Under the pieces are notes generated by a model. It searched no databases. It saw nothing but the letters and a program-made list of their open reading frames with translations, and was not told the origin of the DNA. Shown here in pieces: positions 1 to 5,124 of a stretch of DNA of 5,124 nt. Every line of letters begins with the position of its first letter. The first letter of the stretch is position 1. The stretch is from CAYOXX01 sp964408025 (GTDB lineage: Bacteria; Acidobacteriota; DATKUA01), in NCBI GenBank assembly GCA_964408025.1, contig CAYOXX010000135.1, forward strand, positions 1 through 5,124, written 5' to 3'. The position numbers were made by a program, and so were the translations under genes.

Positions 1-580
1 CGACGCCGTCGATGATCCACATGGCGTCGTCGCCGTCATCGCCGTGGCTGACGAAGTTGCTCTGCTGGCCCGACTCGCTGCCGCCGATGTTGACGCGGTC
101 AACGGTGACTCCGGGCACCTGTTCCATGATCACCCAGGGGTCGCGCGCCGACGGGATGTTGGCCAGCACGTCCTGTGTCAACGCCGTCGAGGTGCCGGTG
201 TTCTTGACGTCGACAACCGCCGTCTCGCCGGTGATCGTGATCACCCTCTCGACGTCGGAGGCCTGCATCGTCACCTCGAGGCGGGTTGCGGTCCCCAGGC
301 GCACGGCGACGCCGTCGCGCACGATCCGCTGGTACCCTTCAAGCTCGAAGGTCAGTGTGTACTCGCCGATCGACAGCTCGCCGAAGCGGAAGACGCCGCG
401 GTCGCTGGTGGTTGTCGTCAGCGTCGCGGTGTGCCCGGAACTGAGCGTCACCGCAACGCCGCTGATGACCGGACCATCCGGTGTTCTTACCGTGCCGAAA
501 ATCGACCCGGTGATGATCTGCGCCAGCGCAACGCTCGAAGCGAGCGCCAGCAGCAGGCCAGTAAAGATGATTTTCCTCAT
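1..580 (-). CDS. TonB-dependent outer-membrane receptor, Oar-like, N-terminal part (runs off the left edge)
   Basis: This is the first 193 codons of an outer-membrane receptor; the barrel and most of the plug lie beyond base 1. Residues 1-20 form a Sec signal peptide (basic MRK, hydrophobic core, ending VALA before Gln21). Residues about 22-105 match a carboxypeptidase-regulatory-like/CNA-B-type beta-sandwich, with the pattern GTVRTPDGPVISGVAVTL, then TSDRGVFRFGELSIGEYTL, then EGYQ. Residues 111-125 (ERVITITGETAVVDV) sit where a TonB box or linker is expected. The plug begins near 130 and includes IPSARDPWVIMEQVPGV and WIIDGV. The ATG at 578-580 is preceded by AAAGGAG eight bases upstream, and an in-frame TAG lies 36 bases upstream, so the start is firm. 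In known families such receptors import large substrates such as siderophores or glycans with energy from TonB-ExbBD. The substrate cannot be told from this fragment. The architecture is typical of Acidobacteriota. Confidence 0.93.
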   Translation of the reverse strand, partial: MRKIIFTGLLLALASSVALAQIITGSIFGTVRTPDGPVISGVAVTLSSGHTATLTTTTSDRGVFRFGELSIGEYTLTFELEGYQRIVRDGVAVRLGTATRLEVTMQASDVERVITITGETAVVDVKNTGTSTALTQDVLANIPSARDPWVIMEQVPGVTVDRVNIGGSESGQQSNFVSHGDDGDDAMWIIDGV

Positions 581-906
581 GAAGTCTTCTCCTTTCTGAG
601 CATCTGGAAGTAACTATGAATGGTGCCCATGGGTGATGGGTCGAACCACACGGCTTTGAATAAACCTCCTTCCATACCGCGATGAATACTTGCACAAACT
701 CTGCAACTTACCTCTCTCTCGTCGGATATCGCAAATTCGATGCCAGAAAATGAGGTAACCTAACGTATGCATTTTCAAGTAGTTACGGACTCAAGCAGAG
801 AAAATTGGTTCAATATTTTGGTACTCGTACAGTTTTTTGGATGTCGGTAGAATTTTGTTCGAGAGGCTTGCTTGGACAGAATAGGGAAACTAAATGCCTG
901 TTCACA
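581..906. other. AT-rich intergenic leader region upstream of the receptor gene
   Basis: About 326 bases separate the lipoprotein stop from the receptor start. The stretch is clearly more AT-rich than the flanking genes and holds no convincing gene on either strand. It presumably carries the receptor promoter and leader, but I found no -35/-10 pair on the minus strand that I would defend. Small symmetric motifs are present: AGGTAACCT near 752-760 and CCCATGGG at 626-633. I see no G+C-rich hairpin followed by a T run downstream of the lipoprotein stop, so there is no recognisable intrinsic terminator. A second strong Shine-Dalgarno-like AAGGAGG occurs at 665-671 on the minus strand, away from any well-placed ATG. 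Confidence 0.6.
589..595 (-). promoter_or_regulatory. Ribosome binding site of the TonB-dependent receptor
   Basis: The minus strand reads AAAGGAG here, with eight bases between GGAG and the ATG at 578-580. This is a good Shine-Dalgarno match at normal spacing and supports the chosen start. Confidence 0.8.
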
Positions 907-1236
907 CTATTCGCTGTCGGAGGGCAGGACGTAGAAGAAGCGTCGGATCTTGAGGAAGGTCACCTCGCCGATGCCGCGCACCGCCAACAGGTCCTCGACG
1001 CGGCGGTAGCGGAATTGCCGCCGGGACTCGACGATGTTGCGGGCGGTGTCTCTCGGGATCAGACTCCTCCCGTGCGACTCGATGCTGCACAGCTGCTCGA
1101 AGGTGACGGTGTTGAGGTCGTAGCACCGACTCGGGGCCGGCAGCTCATCAGGGATGTCGGCCTGGCGGACCGGCTCCGTGCATCCGGCGAGGCCGGTCGC
1201 CAGCAGCAGCGTCAGGACCGCGAATCTGGCTGCCAT
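907..1236 (-). CDS. Small lipoprotein with a ComEA-like helix-hairpin-helix domain
   Basis: The product is 109 residues. Residues 1-19 form a lipoprotein signal: basic start, hydrophobic LTLLLATGLAGC, with lipobox LAGC and Cys19 as the probable lipidation site. After a short linker, residues about 39-103 resemble the ComEA/T2SK helix-hairpin-helix fold: DLNT at 40-43 (usually DLNTA), a helix with TARNIVESRRQF, then FRYRRVEDLLAVRGIGEVTFLKIRRFF. The second hairpin (RGIGEVT, 87-93) is well preserved. The first is degenerate, reading SHGRSLIPRDTAR where the family has PGIGP-x-x-AR. ComEA-type domains bind DNA without sequence specificity, and in DNA uptake they act outside the inner membrane. Here only the domain is clear; a role in DNA uptake is inference. 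Its ATG lies inside the HAD gene, with a 25-base overlap, and no good Shine-Dalgarno precedes it, which suggests translational coupling to the HAD gene. No competence genes are visible nearby. Confidence 0.8.
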   Translation of the reverse strand: MAARFAVLTLLLATGLAGCTEPVRQADIPDELPAPSRCYDLNTVTFEQLCSIESHGRSLIPRDTARNIVESRRQFRYRRVEDLLAVRGIGEVTFLKIRRFFYVLPSDSE

Positions 1237-1835
1237 CTGTCGATCAGTTCGAGAAGCTGCGGTAGGCTTTCGATCCGTTCGTCCGGCTCGGCTTCTACCG
1301 CCCGCTCGCCGCTGTCGAGGAGCACGGTGCGGATGCCGGCGCGCCGGCCGGCGATGACGTCGATGCCGAAATCGCCGACCATTATCGCCTCGCAGGGCCG
1401 CAGCCCGAGGCGCCGCAGCAGTGCCACAAGAGCGTCCGGTTCCGGCTTGGGGGGTCCGTCCTCGCGGCTGATCACGGCGTCGACCTCGAGCCGGAACCTG
1501 TCGAGCACTGTGCGCACCGATTTGCGCGAGTTGCGCGTGAAGATGGCGACCTTGATGCCCCGCCGGCGCAGCCGCCGCAGCAGCGCCGCGGCCCCCTTCC
1601 TCAGCTCCGCGCTGCGGGCGGCCTCTTCCTCGAACGAGTCCACGATCTCGAACGCCCGCCGCCGCCGCTCCTGCGGCAGCGAAAGGATGTAGTCGAGCAG
1701 CAGTACCTCGGGGTCGTCGAGGCCGACGGCGTGCTTGATGCGCTTGAAGTCAAGGTTGGGGCGGGTGATCGTGCCGTCCAGATCGAAAATCGCCAGCCGT
1801 ATCGCGCTCCCCCCGCTGTTGCTGCCCTCTCTCAT
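1212..1835 (-). CDS. HAD-superfamily phosphatase (phosphoglycolate-phosphatase-like)
   Basis: This 207-residue protein has all four HAD motifs in order. Motif I is FDLDGT at 17-22, with Asp18 the expected nucleophile and Asp20 the acid/base. Motif II is FTRNS, with Thr100. Motif III is Lys130 in KPEPDA. Motif IV is GDFGID, with Asp155 and Asp159 as the Mg2+ ligands. The segment between motifs I and II (about 25-90) is helical and of a size for a small C1-type cap, as in subfamily IA enzymes that dephosphorylate small metabolites. The substrate cannot be assigned. There is no signal peptide, so it should be cytoplasmic. The ATG at 1833-1835 has only a weak ribosome binding site: AGGCGG lies one base from ATG and GCGGG lies within the terminal repeat of the upstream element. 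The first 11 residues (MREGSNSGGSA) look like an extension before the usual start of this family, so the true start is slightly uncertain. The gene overlaps the following lipoprotein gene by 25 bases. Confidence 0.9.
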   Translation of the reverse strand: MREGSNSGGSAIRLAIFDLDGTITRPNLDFKRIKHAVGLDDPEVLLLDYILSLPQERRRRAFEIVDSFEEEAARSAELRKGAAALLRRLRRRGIKVAIFTRNSRKSVRTVLDRFRLEVDAVISREDGPPKPEPDALVALLRRLGLRPCEAIMVGDFGIDVIAGRRAGIRTVLLDSGERAVEAEPDERIESLPQLLELIDRWQPDSRS

Positions 1836-1844
1836 GCCGCCTAG

Positions 1845-1861
1845 CCCGCATATTGCACAAG
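1845..1861 (+). repeat. Left inverted repeat of the MITE-like element
   Basis: This copy reads CCCGCATATTGCACAAG on the plus strand and is the exact reverse complement of 2079-2095. A perfect 17-bp inverted match only about 235 bases apart is very unlikely by chance. Its outer edge is nine bases from the HAD start codon (six if the extended 1842-1864 match is used). Confidence 0.85.
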
Positions 1862-1912
1862 ATTCAGCCGTCCGGCGGCCGCTTTTCCCGAATCTCTTTG
1901 TTGCGGTCGATT

Positions 1913-1964
1913 TTGAACCCTTGACGTGGCGCTAACCACGCCTGCGGGTTCAAACCCGCCCTCG
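1913..1964 (+). repeat. Nested hairpins inside the element, resembling the 3' half of a class II tRNA
   Basis: TTTGAACCC (about 1914-1922) pairs with GGGTTCAAA (about 1948-1956), a 9-bp inverted repeat. Between them CGTGG and CCACG form a 5-bp stem with a six-base loop. The right arm also forms its own hairpin, GCGGG-TTCAAA-CCCGC, which looks like a tRNA T arm with a six-base rather than seven-base loop, followed by CCTCGCCGCGA, which resembles an acceptor end. The 5-bp stem before it could be a long variable arm, as in tRNA-Ser or tRNA-Leu. I found no matching 5' acceptor strand or D arm, so this is not an intact tRNA. It may be a fragment, or simply a structured sequence. Confidence 0.35.
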
Positions 1965-2078
1965 CCGCGACCTTCGAGAAAATCGGCACGCCGGTGACAA
2001 TATGTAACCTCACAGTCCTTTGGAGAGAACGCTGGAAAGTTCAACATATCAATCACTTAACACCAGAGCCGGCCAAAC

Positions 2079-2095
2079 CTTGTGCAATATGCGGG
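2079..2095 (-). repeat. Right inverted repeat of the MITE-like element
   Basis: This copy reads CTTGTGCAATATGCGGG on the plus strand, the exact reverse complement of 1845-1861. It lies 28 bases past the stop codon of the TPR gene, between that stop and the element interior. Confidence 0.85.
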
Positions 2096-2123
2096 TTAAC
2101 GCGAGCGCCGACATCAGACTGGC

Positions 2124-4502
2124 TTAGGAATCGGACTCAATGATCGACTCCAGCCCGGGATGCTCCGGCGCCAGGGATTTGAGCTGCTCGACGGCGGATC
2201 GGTACTTCTCCTGCCTGCCGTGAGCCTTGTGGATCAAAGCCATGTTGAGAAGGGTCTCCGCCATCACCTCCTCGTCGCCGCCCGCCGTGAGACCGCGCTC
2301 GAGCCACACCAGGGCGGCTCCGTCCATGCCCCGCTGGCGGAAACAGGAACCCAGGTTGAGGCAGGCCTTCTGATGCAGGTCGGGATCCTCGGCAGCCAAT
2401 TGGAACTCCGTGATCGCTTCCACCAGCAGGCCGGTCTCCATGTAAGCAGTCCCCAGCTCGAAGTGGATGGCGAAGTCCTCCTGCATCAGCGAGTCGACCG
2501 CGCCCGTCGGCAGGTGGCTCAGGATCTGCTCCGCGTCTACCTTTTTCTCGTCGGTCAGCTTATCGAGGCGTCGCTCCGCCGCTCCGTGCAGCGCGTAGAG
2601 CTCCTTCTCCAGGCCTGACGTAATCGACTCCTCGGACGCCGGAGCGGCAGCTGGCTCGCCACCGGCGACCGATTCCAGGGGGGCGAAGAAGTCGTCGAGA
2701 TCCTTCTCCACCTCCGCGGCGTCGAGCTCGACGCTGGCCATCGAGCGCAGACGATTCCACAGATCCTGGAGCGCGGAATGGTCGGGATTCCGCTCCCTGA
2801 GGCTGGAGAGCAGCTGGTGGGCGGGGGAGAGGAAGGCCTGGTCGAGGTAGTACTCCGCCTCCGCAAGCTGGCCCTCGAGCGTGTCCATGTCCTGCTCCGC
2901 GGCCTCGGCGGCCGCTGGCTCCGGTCTCGGCTCCAGGGCCGGCTCGGGAAGCGGTTCCTCGCCGGCGGCGACGAGTTCGGCGATCTCCATCTTCAGCTGC
3001 GCGGCCATATCCGGCTTGCCACGCTCCTCCCAAAGATCGGCGGCGCGGGCGAACGACTGCACGGCGCCTTCCAACTCCTCCTCGTCGACCAGGATCCTGG
3101 CGAGCCGCTGGTGCAGGACGGCGTTGTCGGCGTTGCTCACCAGACCTGCCTCGAGACGCTCGCGGGCCTTCTTACGCAGACCGTAGCGCAGGAAGGTGTC
3201 GGCCTCCAGGAGTATCCGCTCGATCGCCGGGTCTACCTCCGCCTCGACAGGCAGGGCGGACGGCCCCGCTTCCTCCGCCTCCGCGAGAGGCTGGGGGGGG
3301 GGCTGCTCGTCGTCGCCGAACATCACTGCTCCCTGCCGGAGGCCGTGTAGGCGCTCGAGACGGTCCTTGTGGGCCAGCTTGTCCGGCTCGAGGTCCTGCA
3401 GCTGCTCGGCGGCCTCGATGGCGCCGGCGTAGTTGGCGGTCTCCTCGAGGGCGTCGGAGAGGCGGGCGAGGAGGTTCGCCAGTCGTTCCTTGTTGCCGAG
3501 GAAGATGTATATCGATTTCAGCTTTTCCAGGATTTCGACGTGGCCGGGCGTCTGGGCGGCGATCTCCTCGAGGGTTGCGACGGCCGGCCCTTCGCGACGC
3601 TCCTCGAGGAGCCGGTCGACGAGGGGATCGAGGTAGACTAGGGCTGTGGCGACGTCGCCGCGCATGCTGGCTATGCGGCTGCCCAGCAACAGCACTCGCT
3701 CGCTCTCGGGGTTGATCTCGCGCGCGCGGTGGAAGTAGTCGGCGGTGGCCTTCTCGTCGCCGTCTTCAATGGCTATTTCCCCCAGCGCCGCCAGCAGCTC
3801 GGCATCGCGGGGGTCGGCCTCGAGCAGGCGCCGGTAGAGCTCAAGGGCCTTGTCCAGCTCGCCGCTCTCCCGCAGGAGATCGGCGAGCAGCCTGGCGGCC
3901 TCGCGGTGATCTGGATCCGCCTCGAGCGCCCGTCCCAGCAGCTCGACCGCCTCCTGCAGGCGCCCAGCGGCGGCCAGCTCGCGGCCCACGGCGCAGTAGG
4001 CGACGTACTCGGCTTCGCTGTCGCCCTCGGCGGCGGCCAGCTCGCTGAGCTTCAGCAGCGCCGGGATGTAGTGCGGGTCGATCTCCGCTACCTTGCGGTA
4101 GGCCTCGCGGGCCTCAGGCAGGCGGGCGTGCTGTTGGTGGTGCCAGGCCAGCTCCAGTAGCAGCCTGCGGGCCTCCGCCGCCAAGCCCTCCTGGATGTGC
4201 AGCGACGCCAGCCGCTCAACCACCGTGGTGTCAGCGGGAGACTGGCGGTGGGCTTTCTTGAGCGTGGCGATCGCCTTCTTGCGGAACCCGGTTTGCTGGT
4301 AGGTGTCCGCTACCTTGAGGAAGAATGGCACCGCCTCCTCGCCGCGCCCGATGCGCACGCAGAGGTCGCCGAGGGCGTTGTTAAAGGCGATGTCGTCGGG
4401 GTTCTCCTTGAGCAGGTCCTTGTAGGCCTCGACAGCGCGCTCGTACTTCCCCTGGGAAATAAGCTGCTCGGCCAGTCGCGTTGCTTCTCGGCGTTCGGTC
4501 AT
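2124..4502 (-). CDS. Large cytoplasmic tetratricopeptide-repeat protein
   Basis: This 792-residue protein is built of TPR helical hairpins and has no signal peptide or membrane segment. An N-terminal array covers about residues 5-390, with clear repeats such as GKYERAVEAYKDLLKENPDD (18-37), ARLPEAREAYRKVAEIDPHY (126-145), GRLQEAVELLGRALEADPDH (180-199) and GELDKALELYRRLLEADPRD (214-233). A Pro/Glu-rich linker (about 395-425) follows, then a middle helical block (425-512), a second low-complexity Pro/Glu/Ala linker (513-540), another helical block (540-612) and a C-terminal TPR cluster (about 678-785) with HFELGTAYMETGLLVEAI. TPRs mediate protein-protein contacts, and no catalytic domain is visible; the partner is unknown. 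The ATG at 4500-4502 is preceded by AAGGAG 15 bases upstream, which is rather far, and an in-frame TAA lies 36 bases upstream with no alternative ATG, GTG or TTG between. The gene follows rnhB after 28 bases. A run of ten C residues occurs at codons 401-404. Confidence 0.92.
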   Translation of the reverse strand: MTERREATRLAEQLISQGKYERAVEAYKDLLKENPDDIAFNNALGDLCVRIGRGEEAVPFFLKVADTYQQTGFRKKAIATLKKAHRQSPADTTVVERLASLHIQEGLAAEARRLLLELAWHHQQHARLPEAREAYRKVAEIDPHYIPALLKLSELAAAEGDSEAEYVAYCAVGRELAAAGRLQEAVELLGRALEADPDHREAARLLADLLRESGELDKALELYRRLLEADPRDAELLAALGEIAIEDGDEKATADYFHRAREINPESERVLLLGSRIASMRGDVATALVYLDPLVDRLLEERREGPAVATLEEIAAQTPGHVEILEKLKSIYIFLGNKERLANLLARLSDALEETANYAGAIEAAEQLQDLEPDKLAHKDRLERLHGLRQGAVMFGDDEQPPPQPLAEAEEAGPSALPVEAEVDPAIERILLEADTFLRYGLRKKARERLEAGLVSNADNAVLHQRLARILVDEEELEGAVQSFARAADLWEERGKPDMAAQLKMEIAELVAAGEEPLPEPALEPRPEPAAAEAAEQDMDTLEGQLAEAEYYLDQAFLSPAHQLLSSLRERNPDHSALQDLWNRLRSMASVELDAAEVEKDLDDFFAPLESVAGGEPAAAPASEESITSGLEKELYALHGAAERRLDKLTDEKKVDAEQILSHLPTGAVDSLMQEDFAIHFELGTAYMETGLLVEAITEFQLAAEDPDLHQKACLNLGSCFRQRGMDGAALVWLERGLTAGGDEEVMAETLLNMALIHKAHGRQEKYRSAVEQLKSLAPEHPGLESIIESDS
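3293..3302 (-). repeat. Homopolymer C10 tract in the TPR coding strand
   Basis: The plus strand has ten consecutive G residues, read as C10 in the gene and encoding PPP plus the first base of Gln404 in the first low-complexity linker. Runs this long are prone to slippage. A one-base loss puts TAG in frame at 3233-3235, and a one-base gain puts TAA in frame at 3172-3174. Either truncates the protein soon after the N-terminal TPR array. Confidence 0.9.
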
Positions 4503-4517
4503 CGCGTGCCGCCGAAT

Positions 4518-4523
4518 CTCCTT
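4518..4523 (-). promoter_or_regulatory. Probable ribosome binding site of the TPR gene
   Basis: The minus strand reads AAGGAG, 15 bases before the ATG at 4500-4502. The match is strong but the spacing is longer than usual. It lies inside a tiny ORF (4499-4534) that bridges the rnhB stop and the TPR start. Confidence 0.5.
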
Positions 4524-4530
4524 GATCTGC

Positions 4531-5124
4531 TCATATTACGAGTTCGGGCTGGCGGACGCCACTGAAAGTACGCCTGTGGAGCGGGCAGGGCCCGAGGCGG
4601 TGCAGAGCCCGCAGGTGCTGCGGCGTTCCGTAACCCTTGTTGCGGTCGAAGCCGTAGGCGGGGAAGGCCCGGTGCAGGGCGACCATCAGCGCGTCGCGCG
4701 TCACCTTGGCGATGATCGAGGCGGCAGCTATTGAGCCCACTGTCGCGTCGCCGCGCACGACCTTACGCTGGGGCAGGGAGAGCGAGGGCAGCTCCAGGCC
4801 GTCGATCAGCACCAGTTCCGGCTCCACCCTCAGCCCACGCAGCGCCCGTGCCATCGCCAGGCGCGTGGCGCCGAGCACGTTTAACTCTTCGACCTCGCGC
4901 GGGCCGGCCAGCCCCACGGCGTAGTCGAGAGCGGCGCCGAGCAGGAGCGGGTAGAGGCGGTCGCGCCAGCGCGGCGTGAGCCGCTTGGAATCCCTCACCG
5001 GCGGCGGCTCGACGTCCGGTCTGGCGACGAACGCCGCCGCCAGCACAGGGCCGCTAAGGCAGCCCCGCCCCACCTCGTCGACGCCGGCTAGGCGCCGCAG
5101 GCCTCGATGGTGGTACTTCTTCTC
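4531..5124 (-). CDS. rnhB: Ribonuclease HII (N-terminus beyond the right edge)
   Basis: RNase HII cuts the RNA strand of RNA-DNA hybrids and nicks 5' of single ribonucleotides misincorporated into DNA, starting ribonucleotide excision repair in the cytoplasm. The visible 197 residues carry the family signature GVDEVGRG, with the D-E pair at visible residues 16-17, then DSKRL, LIDG (Asp108) and AKVTRD (Asp144), giving the expected D-E-D-D metal-binding set. The GRG motif and the KGYGT segment, used by the family to sense the ribonucleotide junction, are both present, as is the family ending GPCPLHRRTF. The open frame continues to base 5124 with EKKYHHRGLRRLA before the signature. An internal GTG at 5071-5073 would remove the catalytic D-E pair, so the true start lies upstream of the window, probably 10-20 residues away. 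CLSGP replaces the more usual PLAGP. The stop TGA is at 4531-4533. Confidence 0.96.
   Translation of the reverse strand, partial: EKKYHHRGLRRLAGVDEVGRGCLSGPVLAAAFVARPDVEPPPVRDSKRLTPRWRDRLYPLLLGAALDYAVGLAGPREVEELNVLGATRLAMARALRGLRVEPELVLIDGLELPSLSLPQRKVVRGDATVGSIAAASIIAKVTRDALMVALHRAFPAYGFDRNKGYGTPQHLRALHRLGPCPLHRRTFSGVRQPELVI

Larger units (their letters stand above)
1842..2098. mobile_element. MITE-like non-autonomous element bounded by inverted repeats
   Basis: A perfect 17-bp inverted repeat bounds about 250 bases of sequence with no transposase. The match extends to 21 of 23 positions over 1842-1864 and 2076-2098. If the ends are G1844 and T2096, the element is flanked on both sides by TA (1842-1843 and 2097-2098), which fits a TA target duplication, but two bases are weak evidence. 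It fills most of the gap between the TPR gene stop and the HAD gene start. The interior includes a hairpin-rich, tRNA-T-arm-like stretch (about 1913-1975). A 71-codon ORF on the minus strand (1841-2056) lies inside it, but its product resembles no family I know and it is probably chance. The parent insertion sequence is unknown from sequence alone. Confidence 0.55.

Noticed and set aside
12..613. Two overlapping plus-strand ORFs of about 190 codons opposite the receptor gene
   Set aside because: Both are shadows of the receptor frame, which has a signal peptide, recognised domains and a good ribosome binding site; neither product resembles a known family.
339..695. Minus-strand ORF of 118 codons covering the receptor start
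   Set aside because: It overlaps the first 80 codons of the receptor in another frame, and its product is Arg/His-rich with no recognisable domain.
805..1692. Long plus-strand ORF (295 codons) opposite the HAD and lipoprotein genes
   Set aside because: It is antisense to two genes with clear family motifs, its product is low-complexity Ser/Arg/Ala-rich, and such open antisense frames are common in high-GC DNA.
1898..1911. Repeat of TTGTTGCGGTCGA shared with the rnhB region near 4637-4649
   Set aside because: A single 13-base match in about 5 kb of high-GC sequence is within chance expectation, and the second copy is ordinary rnhB coding sequence.
1898..1985. Possible intact tRNA gene
   Set aside because: The T-arm-like and variable-arm-like stems lack a D arm, a proper anticodon loop and a complementary 5' acceptor strand, and both loops are one base short.
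1841..2056. Minus-strand ORF of 71 codons within the inverted-repeat element
   Set aside because: It lies wholly inside the element, its stop is at the repeat end, and part of the peptide (GGFEPAG) is simply the translation of the T-arm-like hairpin. I see no family match or ribosome binding site.
2079..2123. Inverted repeat as an intrinsic terminator for the TPR gene
   Set aside because: The complementary arms are more than 200 bases apart and no T tract follows either arm, so it does not fit a terminator hairpin.
4531..5073. rnhB starting at the internal GTG at 5071-5073
   Set aside because: That start would remove the catalytic Asp-Glu pair of GVDEVGRG; the frame stays open to the window edge with family-like sequence.

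Overview
The window looks like a stretch of chromosome from a high-GC, Gram-negative bacterium. The most diagnostic gene is the partial one at the left edge. It is a TonB-dependent outer-membrane receptor with a signal peptide, an N-terminal carboxypeptidase-regulatory-like beta-sandwich and then the start of the plug, an 'Oar-like' arrangement that is greatly expanded in Acidobacteriota. Together with the large tetratricopeptide-repeat (TPR) protein, this points to Acidobacteriota or a close relative. That placement is an inference; there is no rRNA or other firm marker here.

Every supported gene lies on the minus strand, so transcription runs from right to left. At the right edge is ribonuclease HII (rnhB, missing a few N-terminal residues). 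It is followed after 28 bases by a 792-residue cytoplasmic TPR protein, and the two probably form one operon. Next comes a gap of about 290 bases (1836-2123) that is almost filled by a compact element bounded by a perfect 17-bp inverted repeat (1845-1861 and 2079-2095). The element is MITE-like and carries no transposase. Its left end stops 6-9 bases short of the start codon of the next gene, a HAD-superfamily phosphatase. That gene overlaps by 25 bases a small lipoprotein carrying a ComEA-like helix-hairpin-helix domain. An AT-rich non-coding gap of about 326 bases (581-906) then leads to the TonB-dependent receptor, which runs off the left edge.

The genes do not form an obvious single pathway. 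rnhB and the TPR gene look like a housekeeping pair, the HAD phosphatase and lipoprotein are translationally linked, and the receptor is probably a separate unit. I see no clear new multi-gene system. The points most worth a second look are the inverted-repeat element against the HAD start codon, with a tRNA-T-arm-like segment inside it; a run of ten C residues in the TPR coding strand whose slippage would truncate the protein in either direction; the lipid-anchored helix-hairpin-helix protein with one degenerate hairpin; and two very short ORFs whose ends overlap neighbouring start codons.
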